Source: CAVVDT01 sp964568825 (GTDB lineage: Bacteria > Pseudomonadota > Alphaproteobacteria > Rhizobiales > Aestuariivirgaceae). From it: a stretch of 16,014 nt of DNA. The stretch is taken from positions 1-16,014 of the forward strand of contig CAZMSA010000083.1 of assembly GCA_964568825.1 (NCBI GenBank), read 5' to 3'. A program made the translations under genes and the position numbers. Position 1 is the stretch's first letter, and the number at the start of each line of letters is the position of its first letter. Positions 1 through 7,954 of the stretch are shown here, one piece after another. Below the pieces are notes generated by a model, which was not told the origin of the DNA, did no database searches, and saw nothing but the letters and a program-made list of their open reading frames with translations.

Positions 1-116
1 ATTGCCGACCATGCACTAACATTCAACCCGGACCACTCAGTGGGGGCAGCTCAGGATGGCAGCCAGTATCGCTCAATCGATCGGCTTCACCGGGCCTTGC
101 AGTGCGATATACGTCT
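1..116. other. Window edge, no gene seen
   Basis: This stretch lies downstream of the minus-strand hydroxylase gene and runs to the window edge. I see no convincing coding sequence, strong hairpin with a T-run, or RNA gene. The longer frame crossing it is an opposite-frame shadow of the neighbouring gene. Confidence 0.5.
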
Positions 117-926
117 TTAGTTCTGCCGCGACCGGAACGGCCTGACGACCAGCCGGGCCAGGTCTTCCTCATCCCTGCCTTCCACGCCGATCGGCATGTC
201 GGGCCGGCGTCGATTGGGGCTGCGGGAGGTGAACAGCCGGTCCCAAACCGACAGCACGGTTGAATAGTTTGAATCGGTGTCGGCGCGCACCGCATGATGA
301 TGCACCCAGTGGATTGACGGCGTGACGATCAGCCACGAGAGGATACGCTCCAGGCGCTCCGGCACGTTGAGGTTGGAATGATGGAAGATGGCCGCCAGCA
401 CGATCAGCGTCTCGAACACCACCACATGCGCCAGCGGCACCGCCAGTACGAAGATGACGCCTGCCCTGACCAGCGCCGACAGCAGCACTTCACCGGCATG
501 GAACCTGAGCGCCGAGGTGGTGTCGAGGAAGGTATCGAGATGGTGAACCTCGTGGAACCGCCATAACAGCGGCACCACGTGATTGGCGCGGTGCCACCAG
601 TAGATCCACGCATCGAGCAACAACAGGTCGATCGCCAGGCCCGGCCATCCGCTCCACCCCTCGGGGCGCCAATCAAGGGCGTGGTTGCCGGCCAGCGCGG
701 TCAGCGGCAGCACCACCAGCGGCGACAGGATGGCGTTGAAGCCGGCCAGCGCGAAATTGCGCCCCAGTCTGTGCAAGCGCCCGAGCAGCGTGTCGAGATG
801 CGCCTTAATGAGCGGCCTGACCTTCGGGAACATGCGCTCCAGCACGAAGAACGCCGCCAGGTACACCAGCACCAGCCCGGCCTTGCTGCCGGCAAGAACT
901 GCAATCTTATCCAACATGCCGTGCAC
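117..926 (-). CDS. Sterol desaturase / fatty acid hydroxylase family protein
   Basis: An integral membrane di-iron enzyme of the fatty acid hydroxylase superfamily, which hydroxylates or desaturates lipids using O2. The histidine clusters that bind the two irons are all visible: HRANH at residues 112-116, HEVHH at 125-129, FHH at 181-183 and HWVHHH at 206-211. Hydrophobic segments lie near residues 14-30, 60-80, 95-111 and 145-180. The length (269 aa) is normal for bacterial members. The lipid substrate cannot be read from the sequence. The listed start is a GTG; an in-frame ATG three codons later (position 917), with an AAGG eight bases before it, is at least as likely. The gene lies 60 bases downstream of the AbrB-type gene on the same strand, so the two may be co-transcribed, but no functional link is obvious. 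Confidence 0.9.
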   Translation of the reverse strand: MHGMLDKIAVLAGSKAGLVLVYLAAFFVLERMFPKVRPLIKAHLDTLLGRLHRLGRNFALAGFNAILSPLVVLPLTALAGNHALDWRPEGWSGWPGLAIDLLLLDAWIYWWHRANHVVPLLWRFHEVHHLDTFLDTTSALRFHAGEVLLSALVRAGVIFVLAVPLAHVVVFETLIVLAAIFHHSNLNVPERLERILSWLIVTPSIHWVHHHAVRADTDSNYSTVLSVWDRLFTSRSPNRRRPDMPIGVEGRDEEDLARLVVRPFRSRQN

Positions 927-986
927 CTTGCCGCGTATGTTCGCGTCAACCTACTGAATTCGCCGTGAAGGGCGCGTGATCCCGCC

Positions 987-2036
987 TCAGCCCAAACGCC
1001 TCGATGCCCACATCGCCGCCATGGGCATGGCAAACGCCAGGATGAAATAGCGCCCGATCTGGTGCGCGGCAACAAAGGTGGGATCGAGCCCCAGCGCGAA
1101 GGCCAGAATGGTCATGGTATCGAGCCCGCCCGGGGCGAAGGCGATAAGGGTGAGCGAAAGCGATATGCCCGTCAGCCACGTGGCAACGAGGGCACCGCTG
1201 GCCGAAATCGCAAAGGCCAGGATGAAGCTGCCCAGTCCGACCCCGATGAGGTTCTTCAGCCGCGGCAGCGAGAACTGCGAGAACCGCGTGCCGATCATCG
1301 CACCGAGGATCACATAGGCTGGGATCAGCAGGCCGGGCGGCAGCGCCCCATCGGCCAGCCCGGAGAATTTCAGCGCCGCCGCCGGGATCGCTGCGCCGAA
1401 TATCAGCCCGGCCGGCACCTTGAGCCGGGCCAGCACGATGCCGCCCACCGAGCCTGCCACGATCATCAGCGCAAGGCTCCACAACGCCATGGGCGAGGCG
1501 GCGGTATTGATGGTTGTGCCATGCAGGCCGATCGCCCTCATGACGAGCGGCAGCACCGCCACCAGGAAGAACAGCCGGATGCATTGCACCACCGCCACCG
1601 CGGCGATGTCGGCGTTATAGGCATCCGCCAGCGCCAGCACCGCGCTGAAGGCGCCGGGAACCCCGCCCAGCAGGCTGGAGATCGGCGGCCATCCGGCAAT
1701 GCGCCGATAATAGTGGTACGAGGCCAGCGTCACCGCTGTGACGGTCACCGCCAGCAGCGCCATGCTTACCGGCCAGTGTCCGACGCTTTGAACCGCATGG
1801 CGCGTCACGGCCGATCCGAGCTGGATGCCGAAGAACACGAACACCGCCTGGCGCAAGCGCTCGGGCAGGAATGTCGGAACGCCCGCCAGCGCCGCCCCTG
1901 TCACCGCCAGCATCGAGCCGGCGAGCCACCCGGCCGGCAGGCCGAGCAGCCAGAACACGCAGCCACCGCCGAACCCGATGGCAAGCGTGGTGGCGACAAC
2001 TCGAAGCGTGGCGGGCTTGTTCGTCAAGGAAGGCAC
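987..2036 (-). CDS. AbrB-type (COG3180) multi-pass membrane protein
   Basis: A very hydrophobic 349-residue protein with about nine to ten membrane segments. It has the glycine/alanine-rich layout of the AbrB/COG3180 family, formed of two similar halves. Recognisable blocks include LLGLPAGWLAGSMLAV near residues 30-45, SLLGGVPGAFSAVLALA in the middle and APGGLDTMTILA near residues 288-299. The last is typical of the family repeat and has a counterpart in the VPGAFS block of the first half. Databases often call these proteins 'AbrB family transcriptional regulator' or 'ammonia monooxygenase'. Neither name fits, because the protein is a membrane protein of unknown activity, possibly a transporter. 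The start is a GTG: the frame upstream soon hits a TGA and no strong Shine-Dalgarno is seen. It is divergent from the SLC13 permease. Confidence 0.85.
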   Translation of the reverse strand: MPSLTNKPATLRVVATTLAIGFGGGCVFWLLGLPAGWLAGSMLAVTGAALAGVPTFLPERLRQAVFVFFGIQLGSAVTRHAVQSVGHWPVSMALLAVTVTAVTLASYHYYRRIAGWPPISSLLGGVPGAFSAVLALADAYNADIAAVAVVQCIRLFFLVAVLPLVMRAIGLHGTTINTAASPMALWSLALMIVAGSVGGIVLARLKVPAGLIFGAAIPAAALKFSGLADGALPPGLLIPAYVILGAMIGTRFSQFSLPRLKNLIGVGLGSFILAFAISASGALVATWLTGISLSLTLIAFAPGGLDTMTILAFALGLDPTFVAAHQIGRYFILAFAMPMAAMWASRRLG

Positions 2037-2184
2037 ATCCGGCGATCAGATATCGTCAAGACTGCGGCTCTTGGCAGATCGCGCCAAACCGGGCAAGACC
2101 CGCTAAGGGCATTCCCGCTTGTCGCAAGGCCCGCCGCACGTGTTAGGCTCTTGGAACCTGTTTGCCTTCAACCCACCGCATTAA
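2037..2184. promoter_or_regulatory. Divergent promoter region
   Basis: This 148-base gap separates the minus-strand AbrB-type gene from the plus-strand SLC13 permease, so it must hold promoters for both unless the genes are read from elsewhere. A plausible plus-strand promoter is TTGTCG at 2119-2124 with TTAGGC at 2143-2148 (18-base spacer), giving a leader of about 30 bases. The 9-mer GGCTCTTGG occurs twice in direct orientation (2066-2074 and 2146-2154). I cannot tell whether that is a binding site. No strong ribosome binding site precedes the ATG at 2185. Confidence 0.35.
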
Positions 2185-3960
2185 ATGACCACCGACCAGA
2201 TCATCCTGCTTGCCATATTCGTCCTGCTGTTCGGTTTTCTCCTGTGGGGACGCTGGCGCTATGACCTTGTCGCCTTCACCGCGCTGCTGATCGCGCTGGT
2301 TGCCGGGGTCGTTCCGGTGGACAAGGCGTTTTCCGGGTTCGGCCACCCGGCCGTGGTCATCATTGCGCTCGTTCTTATTGTATCGCGCGGCCTGACCAAT
2401 TCCGGCGCCATCGACCTTCTCACCCGGCGCTTGCTGTCGGGAACCTTGAGCATCGGCCGCCACATTGCCGTGACCGCTGCCATCGGCGCCGCATTGTCGG
2501 CGGTGATGAACAACGTGGCCGCGCTCGCCCTTCTCATGCCGGTCGACATCCAGGCCGCCGCCAGGGCCAAGCGCAGCCCGGCGCTCACCTTGATGCCGCT
2601 GTCGTTCGCCACCATCGTCGGCGGCCTCATCACCCTCATTGGCACGCCGCCCAACATCATTATCGCCTCGTTCCGCGAAAAGGCCCTGGGACAGCCCTTC
2701 GGCATGTTCGACTTCGCCCCTGTGGGTCTGGCTTGCGCCGCCGCCGGGGTCGCCTATGTCGCGCTGATCGGCTGGCGTCTCATTCCCGCCGAGCGCGGCA
2801 AGACCGACTCAGGCGTGGAGCTGATGCAGCTGGAGGATTACATCGCCGAACTCGAAGTGCCGGCCGCATCGTCGGTAATCGGCAAGCTGGTGCGCGATCT
2901 CGACAAGACCGCCGACGACAACGATTGCGTCATCATCGGCCTCGTGCGGCGCGGCAAGCGCCAGGCCGGGCAGGCCCGCCGCGTCGAGATCCGCAAGGGC
3001 GACATTCTGGTGGTCGAGGCTGGACCCGACGCCATAAACCGGCTTGTGGGCGCGCTGAAACTGGGTTTCGCCGGCCAGAAGAAACACCGCCAGGCCGCAT
3101 CCGGCGGCATGGCGGTGATCGAAGCGGTGGTGCCGCGCGATGCCCGCATCGAGCAGCGATCGGCCACTTCGGTGCAGCTTCTCGCCCGCCACGGCGTCAC
3201 GTTGCTGGGTGTGTCGCGCCAGGGCAAGCCGTTCCGCGATCGGGTTCGCCAGCTCGACATCAAGGCCGGCGACATTTTGCTGTTGCTGGGTCCCAGCGAG
3301 CGATTGACGGACGTGGCGCAATGGCTGGGCTGCCTGCCACTGGCACCGCGCGGCCTGCAGGTCACCCAGCGCAACAAGGCGTTGCTGGCCGCCGGCATCT
3401 TCGCCGCGACCATCGCCCTGGCCACTCTCGGCGTATTGTATCTGCCGGTGGCACTGGCCATTTGCGTGGTGTTCTATGTCGCCCTCGACATCACGCCCTT
3501 GCGGGACATCTACGACAGCATCGAGTGGCCGGTCATCATTTTGCTCGGCTCGCTCATACCGCTGGGCACGGCGCTGGAGACCTCCGGCGTGACCGGCCTC
3601 ATTGCGCAAGGCATCGTCTGGCTGACCGCCGGCGGCTCGCCGGCCATCGTGCTGCTGGTCCTCATGGTCACGGTGATGAGCCTTTCCGATGTCCTCAACA
3701 ACACCGCCACTGCCGTTGTCGCCGGCCCCATCGCCATCGACATCGCCAATACGCTGAAGGTCTCGCCCGATCCGTTTCTCATGGCCGTGGCCGTCGCCGC
3801 ATCCTGTGCCTTCCTGACCCCCATCGGCCACAAGAACAACACCCTCATTCTCGGGCCGGGCGGTTACCGCTTCGGCGATTATTGGCGCATGGGGCTGCCT
3901 CTGGAATTGCTGATCATCGCCGTCGCCGTACCGATGATCCTGATCTTCTGGCCGTTCTGA
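2185..3960 (+). CDS. SLC13 / DASS-type anion permease with two RCK_C domains
   Basis: An inner-membrane transporter of 591 residues. The N-terminal membrane half (about 1-200) carries the family signature around NNVAALALLMP (109-119) and the GTPPNIIIASF loop (153-163). The C-terminal half (about 398-591) repeats it as NNTATAVVAGPIAID (505-519) and TPIGHKNNTLILGPG (545-559). Between them lie two soluble RCK_C/TrkA_C-like domains (about 225-292 and 305-385), each ending in a KGDILVVE or AGDILLLLG type strand. That layout is typical of bacterial SLC13 permeases annotated for sulfate, dicarboxylates or other anions; the substrate cannot be assigned here. In this family the inserted domains are thought to be regulatory ligand-binding modules. 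It ends 22 bases before the stop of the convergent small membrane-protein gene, and no obvious terminator lies between them. Confidence 0.92.
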   Translation: MTTDQIILLAIFVLLFGFLLWGRWRYDLVAFTALLIALVAGVVPVDKAFSGFGHPAVVIIALVLIVSRGLTNSGAIDLLTRRLLSGTLSIGRHIAVTAAIGAALSAVMNNVAALALLMPVDIQAAARAKRSPALTLMPLSFATIVGGLITLIGTPPNIIIASFREKALGQPFGMFDFAPVGLACAAAGVAYVALIGWRLIPAERGKTDSGVELMQLEDYIAELEVPAASSVIGKLVRDLDKTADDNDCVIIGLVRRGKRQAGQARRVEIRKGDILVVEAGPDAINRLVGALKLGFAGQKKHRQAASGGMAVIEAVVPRDARIEQRSATSVQLLARHGVTLLGVSRQGKPFRDRVRQLDIKAGDILLLLGPSERLTDVAQWLGCLPLAPRGLQVTQRNKALLAAGIFAATIALATLGVLYLPVALAICVVFYVALDITPLRDIYDSIEWPVIILLGSLIPLGTALETSGVTGLIAQGIVWLTAGGSPAIVLLVLMVTVMSLSDVLNNTATAVVAGPIAIDIANTLKVSPDPFLMAVAVAASCAFLTPIGHKNNTLILGPGGYRFGDYWRMGLPLELLIIAVAVPMILIFWPF

Positions 3961-3982
3961 CGGGATCGCCGAGCGACGGTCT

Positions 3983-4198
3983 TCAGCCGCCGCCCCGGCG
4001 TCGCGCCTCGCGGGCCGTGACCACCACGATGATCGCCAGGCACCCGGCGATGAGGGCCGCCCCGCCAATGCGGTGATCGAGCCCCAGGCCATCCACCGCG
4101 GCGATCGCCGCCACCAGGGCAAGGATCGCCCCGCTCAGGGCCGCATCGGCCATGAACATGCTGTAGAGTTCTTTGAAGACATCGCCGATGATGTTCAT
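3983..4198 (-). CDS. Small two-helix membrane protein, unknown function
   Basis: A 71-residue protein with two predicted membrane helices (about residues 19-38 and 44-61), a short amphipathic N-terminus and a basic tail (REARRRGGG). I do not recognise a family. Its ATG overlaps the TGA of the preceding gene by four bases (ATGA, 4195-4198), a classical sign of translational coupling. It is therefore very likely made together with the ExxE membrane protein and may be an accessory subunit of it. It is the last gene of the minus-strand Mo-hydroxylase operon. The overlap and the hydrophobic composition support a real gene despite its size. Confidence 0.65.
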   Translation of the reverse strand: MNIIGDVFKELYSMFMADAALSGAILALVAAIAAVDGLGLDHRIGGAALIAGCLAIIVVVTAREARRRGGG

Positions 4199-4950
4199 GA
4201 CACGGCCTCCGCCCGTGGCCGCCGCAGCACGCCAGCCATGACCAGTCCGGTTGCCAGAAACAGTCCAGCCAAGCCGAACAGCACCAGATCGCCGCCCGGC
4301 CAGCCGATACCCAGACCTTCCCCGGTCCAGAATACCCCGAACGCCGACAGCATCACGCCGACGCCGAATTTAAGTGTATTTTCAGGGACTTGCGACAATG
4401 GCTTGCGCACGATGGCGCCGATGGCGAGAACCAGCACGCAGGCGGCGAAGGCGCCCAGCGTGGCGGCACCCAGCAGCCCCCGCCCGGCCCCGACCGCCAG
4501 CACGATGAAGATCACTTCCAGGCCCTCCAGCAGCACCGCCTTGAAGGCCGCCATGCCGGCGATCCAGTTCATGGAGTTGTGCTGCCGCCGCGCCTGCTCG
4601 GCCAGTTCTGCCGATTCAGCCGCAAACGCCGCCGCCTCGTCGTGCAGCGGCAACGCGCCTGCCGCCCTGAGGATCGCCTTTCTGAGCCAGCCCATGCCGA
4701 ACAGCAAAAGCAGAATGCCGATCACCAACTGCAGGATATAAAGCGGTATCTGCCCGATCAGCGGGCCCAGCGCGGCGATGAGCAGTCCCAGCACGGCAAG
4801 CGCTGCCAGCGTTCCCGAGATCGCCGGCCGCCAGCCCCTGAGCGTGGCAACCGCCAGGACGATGGTGAAGGCCTCGACCACCTCGACCATCGACGCCACG
4901 AACGAGGCCCCGATGGCCGGTCCCGCGGTGCTCCATGCAATGGCGTCCAT
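4195..4950 (-). CDS. COG4280-like membrane protein with duplicated ExxE helices
   Basis: A 251-residue membrane protein with about six to seven helices. It appears to be built of two similar halves. EVVEAFTIVLAVA (23-35) matches EGLEVIFIVLAVG (142-154), and GILLLLFGMGW (78-88) matches GVMLSAFGVFW (198-208). A soluble, charged loop (about 90-128) separates the halves. The paired membrane ExxE motifs recall the REGLE motifs of FTR1 iron permeases and other two-repeat cation transporters, so a metal-ion transport role is a reasonable inference, not a proven one. From memory it fits the uncharacterised COG4280 membrane protein family. A GAGGAAAA sequence precedes the ATG. It follows the MoaD-like gene by 12 bases and overlaps the 71-residue gene by 4. 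Confidence 0.8.
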   Translation of the reverse strand: MDAIAWSTAGPAIGASFVASMVEVVEAFTIVLAVATLRGWRPAISGTLAALAVLGLLIAALGPLIGQIPLYILQLVIGILLLLFGMGWLRKAILRAAGALPLHDEAAAFAAESAELAEQARRQHNSMNWIAGMAAFKAVLLEGLEVIFIVLAVGAGRGLLGAATLGAFAACVLVLAIGAIVRKPLSQVPENTLKFGVGVMLSAFGVFWTGEGLGIGWPGGDLVLFGLAGLFLATGLVMAGVLRRPRAEAVS

Positions 4951-4962
4951 GGCTTTTCCTCG

Positions 4963-5208
4963 CTATCCGCCGGCGATGCGCGGCAGCAGGTAGATTTCGG
5001 CGCCCTCCGGCAATTCCTTCGACCAGGTGTCGCGATAGATCACCCCGTCGATGGAGACCGCGATGCCGCGCTCGATGAGCGGCTCAAGCCCGGGATACTG
5101 TTCCGCCAGCTTGCGGAACAGCTCCCGGATGTCCTTGGCCTCGATATCGAGCGTCTTCTTGCCGCCGGCGGCCGCGCTGAGCGAGCCCAAAAGCGCCACC
5201 TCGACCAT
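4963..5208 (-). CDS. MoaD/ThiS-family ubiquitin-like sulfur carrier
   Basis: An 81-residue beta-grasp protein ending in LLPRIAGG. The C-terminal Gly-Gly is the site that becomes adenylated and thiocarboxylated in MoaD and ThiS. The body has the expected pattern: an N-terminal strand (VEVALLGSLSAAAGG), a helix (DIRELFRKLAEQYPGLEPLI), then VSIDGVIY and EGAEIYLLP strands. MoaD donates sulfur to make the dithiolene of molybdopterin. Here the gene begins four bases after the Mo-hydroxylase large subunit, with no moaE in the window. It may be a dedicated sulfur carrier for this enzyme's cofactor or for another sulfur transfer, rather than the housekeeping MoaD. Family assignment is firm; the exact role is inferred. 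Confidence 0.82.
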   Translation of the reverse strand: MVEVALLGSLSAAAGGKKTLDIEAKDIRELFRKLAEQYPGLEPLIERGIAVSIDGVIYRDTWSKELPEGAEIYLLPRIAGG

Positions 5209-5212
5209 CGCT

Positions 5213-7474
5213 TCAGGCCTTTTCCGCCTCCAGTGCCGCCAGGATACGCGGCGGCGACATGGGGATATGGGTCATGCGCACCGCAACCGCGTTCGACACC
5301 GCGTTGGCGATCGCCGCCAGTGGCGGCACGATCGAGGTCTCGCCCACCCCGCGCACCCCATAGGGATGGTTGGGATTGGGGATTTCCAGGATCTGGGTGT
5401 CGATCATCGGCAGGTCGGAGCACACCGGGATGCGATAATCGAGGAAGCCGGCGTTCTGCAGGCGCCCGTCCTTGCCGTAGATGTATTCCTCGTTCAGCGC
5501 CCAGCCGATGCCTTGCGCCGCACCCCCCTGGTACTGGCCTTCCACGTAGGTCGGATGCACCGCCTTGCCGGCATCCTGCACCACCGTGTAGCGCACCACC
5601 CTGGTGGAACCGGTCTGCGGATCGACTTCGACGTCGCAGATATGGGTGGCAAAGGAAACGCCCGCCCCGTCGGCCACGATCTCATTGTGGCCGGCGATCG
5701 GTCCGCCGGTGTTGGGCGCGGCCGCGGCAATCTCCTTCACCGAAAGAGGCGCCAGGTTGCCGTGCTTTTTACCCTTGGCCTTGGCGTGGCCGTCTTCCCA
5801 GACCACATCGTCGACGGAGATATCCCACATCTTCGCGGCCCGCTCGCGCATCACCTTGATGGCATTGCGGGCGGCAAAGATGGTCGCCATGGACGATGAG
5901 AAGGTGCCGCGGCTGCCGTCGGTCATGTCGTTGTACCCGAGCGTTGCGGTATCGGCCACCACGGCCTTCACCTGCTCGTAGGCGATGCCGAGTTCTTCGG
6001 CCGCGACCAGCGACAGCGAGGCCCGCGAGCCGCCCACATCAACGGTGCCGACCGCCAGGTTCACGGTGCCGTCGACACCGATATTGAGGTCGGTGCAGGT
6101 CTGGCCGCCGAAATTGAACCAGAAGCCGCAGGCCATGCCGCGTCCCTGGTTCTTGCCCAGCGGCGCCTTCATGTGCGGATGCTTCTGCGCCGCCTCCAAC
6201 GTCGGGCCGATGCCGATGGGACCATAGACCGGACCATAGGACGACTTGGTCCCCTCCTTGGCGGCGTTCTTGATGCGGAATTTCACCGCATCCATGCCGA
6301 TCTTGTGGGCCAGTTCGTCGATGGCGCTTTCAACGGCAAAGGCGGCCATCGGTGCCGACGGGGCACGATAGGCCGCAACCTTGGGCCGGTTGACGAGAAC
6401 CTCATAGCCCACCGACTTGACGTTCTTGAGGTCGTAGCAGGCAAACGAGGTCATGGCGCCCAGTTCGGCCCACATGCCGGCATAGGGACCGCATGAATAG
6501 CGCAGCGTCGCCTCGGCCGCGGTAATGGTGCCGTCCTTCCTGGCGCCGATCCGGATATCGATCGACGTGGCGCTGGTCGGCCCGGACGCCCGGAACACCT
6601 CATCGCGGGTCATCACCAGCTTCACCGGACGCCCGGCCTTGCGCGACAGGGCAAGGGCAACCGGTTCGGCCCATACATGGGTCTTGCCACCGAAGCCGCC
6701 GCCGATCTCCGAGGACGTGACGCGCAGCTTGGAGACATCCATGCCGAGCAACTGGGCGCAATGCTGGCGGTAGACGAAATGGCCTTGCGTGCATACCCAC
6801 AACTCGCCGGTGCCATCGGAATTGACGCTCGCCACGCAGGCATGCGGCTCGATATAGCCCTGATGAGTCTGCTCGGTCCTGTAGGTGCGCTCGATGATGA
6901 CATCGGCGGCCTTGAAGCCTGCTTCCACGTCGCCATGGCCGTACTGGCTGCGATTGGCGACATTGGAGGGCTTTTTCGGCTTGGGATCGACGCCGCCGGT
7001 AAACACCGTCTTGTGCAGCAACGGTCCACCCGGCTTCACCGCCTCATCGACATCGGTCACATGCGGCAGCACTTCGTAATCGACCTTGATGAGCTTCAGC
7101 GCGGCCCGCGCCGTCGGCGCATCGATGGCCGCAACGGCGGCGACCGCGTGGCCGTCATAAAGCGCCTTCTTGCGCGCCATGCAGTTGTCGAGGACATCGT
7201 ACATGCCGGCATCGCCATCGGTCAGGTCGGGAAGATCGGCCGCGGTGATCACCGCCTTCACGCCTTTGAGCTTTTCAGCCTTCGAGGTGTCGATCTTCTT
7301 GATCTTCGCATGCGCATGCGGGCTTCTGAGGATGCGGCCCACCAATTGTCCCGGCATGTTGAAGTCGGCGCCGTAGCGGGCGCGTCCCGTCACCTTGTCG
7401 ACGCCGTCGGGGCGCAGCGGCCGGGTGCCGACGGATTTGAATTTCTGGCCTGTATAGCTGGCATCGAAACCCAT
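5213..7474 (-). CDS. Molybdenum hydroxylase large (Mo-cofactor) subunit, xanthine dehydrogenase family
   Basis: The catalytic subunit of a xanthine dehydrogenase/aldehyde oxidase family enzyme, which hydroxylates a substrate with water-derived oxygen at a molybdenum-pterin centre. The 753-residue length is normal. The N-terminus has the a/b hammerhead start (VTGRARYGADFNMPGQLVGR, 28-47). The GGGFGGK cofactor loop is at 258-264 and the active-site loop AYRAPSAP at 368-375. A DTATLGYNDMTDGSR stretch is at 508-522 and the catalytic glutamate lies in GVGE (E712). The loop lacks the cysteine of form I CO dehydrogenase (AYRCSFR) and differs from form II (AYRGAGR), so it is not a CO dehydrogenase by motif. 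The substrate is unknown; candidates include N-heterocycles and aldehydes. AAAGGAG precedes the ATG, which lies 3 bases after the 2Fe-2S gene. Confidence 0.93.
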   Translation of the reverse strand: MGFDASYTGQKFKSVGTRPLRPDGVDKVTGRARYGADFNMPGQLVGRILRSPHAHAKIKKIDTSKAEKLKGVKAVITAADLPDLTDGDAGMYDVLDNCMARKKALYDGHAVAAVAAIDAPTARAALKLIKVDYEVLPHVTDVDEAVKPGGPLLHKTVFTGGVDPKPKKPSNVANRSQYGHGDVEAGFKAADVIIERTYRTEQTHQGYIEPHACVASVNSDGTGELWVCTQGHFVYRQHCAQLLGMDVSKLRVTSSEIGGGFGGKTHVWAEPVALALSRKAGRPVKLVMTRDEVFRASGPTSATSIDIRIGARKDGTITAAEATLRYSCGPYAGMWAELGAMTSFACYDLKNVKSVGYEVLVNRPKVAAYRAPSAPMAAFAVESAIDELAHKIGMDAVKFRIKNAAKEGTKSSYGPVYGPIGIGPTLEAAQKHPHMKAPLGKNQGRGMACGFWFNFGGQTCTDLNIGVDGTVNLAVGTVDVGGSRASLSLVAAEELGIAYEQVKAVVADTATLGYNDMTDGSRGTFSSSMATIFAARNAIKVMRERAAKMWDISVDDVVWEDGHAKAKGKKHGNLAPLSVKEIAAAAPNTGGPIAGHNEIVADGAGVSFATHICDVEVDPQTGSTRVVRYTVVQDAGKAVHPTYVEGQYQGGAAQGIGWALNEEYIYGKDGRLQNAGFLDYRIPVCSDLPMIDTQILEIPNPNHPYGVRGVGETSIVPPLAAIANAVSNAVAVRMTHIPMSPPRILAALEAEKA

Positions 7475-7477
7475 GGG

Positions 7478-7954
7478 TCAGGCTCCTTTCATCACGCGTG
7501 CGGCGTCCTGAACGGCGCGCACGATCTTGTCATAACCGGTACAGCGGCACAGATTGCCGGCCAGCCCGAAGCGGATTTCCTCTTCCGTCGGGTTGGGATT
7601 CTTGGCCAGCAGATCCTTGGCCGCGATCAGAAAGCCCGGCGTGCACACGCCACATTGCAGCGCCGCGTGCTCGATGAACTTTGTCTGCAGGACATGCAGC
7701 TTGTCGCCGTTCGCCATGCCTTCGATGGTCTCGATCTTGCGGCCGGCGGCCTCAGCCCCCAGCACCAGGCACGAGCACACCAGACGGTCATCGATGATGA
7801 CGCTGCAGGCGCCGCAGTCGCCGGTGCCGCAGCCTTCCTTGGACCCGGTCAGGCCTAGGCGGTCACGCAGCACATCGAGCAGCGTCTCATCCGGCTGGCA
7901 AATGAATTCCACTTCATCGCCGTTGATGGTGGTCGTTACAGCAACTCCCGACAT
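7478..7954 (-). CDS. Molybdenum hydroxylase small subunit, two [2Fe-2S] clusters
   Basis: The electron-transfer subunit that carries electrons from the Mo centre to FAD. The 158-residue protein has all eight cluster ligands. The plant-ferredoxin-type cluster uses C42, C47, C50 and C62; the second uses C101, C104, C136 and C138 (CGVC and CRC motifs). I chose the ATG at 7954 (MSGVAVTT) over a longer frame reaching back to 8077, for three reasons. The family starts just before the first beta strand, the ATG shares one base with the TAA stop of the FAD gene, and a strong GGAGG (7961-7965) lies six bases before it. It sits between the FAD and Mo subunit genes, the same M-S-L order as in cox and nicotine dehydrogenase operons. 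Confidence 0.94.
   Translation of the reverse strand: MSGVAVTTTINGDEVEFICQPDETLLDVLRDRLGLTGSKEGCGTGDCGACSVIIDDRLVCSCLVLGAEAAGRKIETIEGMANGDKLHVLQTKFIEHAALQCGVCTPGFLIAAKDLLAKNPNPTEEEIRFGLAGNLCRCTGYDKIVRAVQDAARVMKGA

Noticed and set aside
987..2036. Calling the AbrB-type protein a transcriptional regulator or ammonia monooxygenase
   Set aside because: The sequence is wholly membrane-embedded with no DNA-binding or metal-oxygenase motif; those names are inherited database labels.
1062..2264. Long plus-strand frame of 400 codons over the AbrB-type gene
   Set aside because: Its translation is rich in R, Q, H and G with no membrane or domain pattern, typical of the reverse frame of GC-rich DNA. 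The minus-strand frame encodes a clean membrane protein.
2733..4122. Long alternative frames on both strands over the SLC13 gene (2733-4076 plus, 2809-4122 minus)
   Set aside because: Low-complexity R/H/D/Q-rich translations that overlap a well-supported permease; no recognisable motif.
4390..5859. Plus-strand frame of 489 codons over the ExxE protein, MoaD-like and Mo-subunit genes
   Set aside because: It crosses three supported minus-strand genes and has arginine/proline-rich composition without domains.
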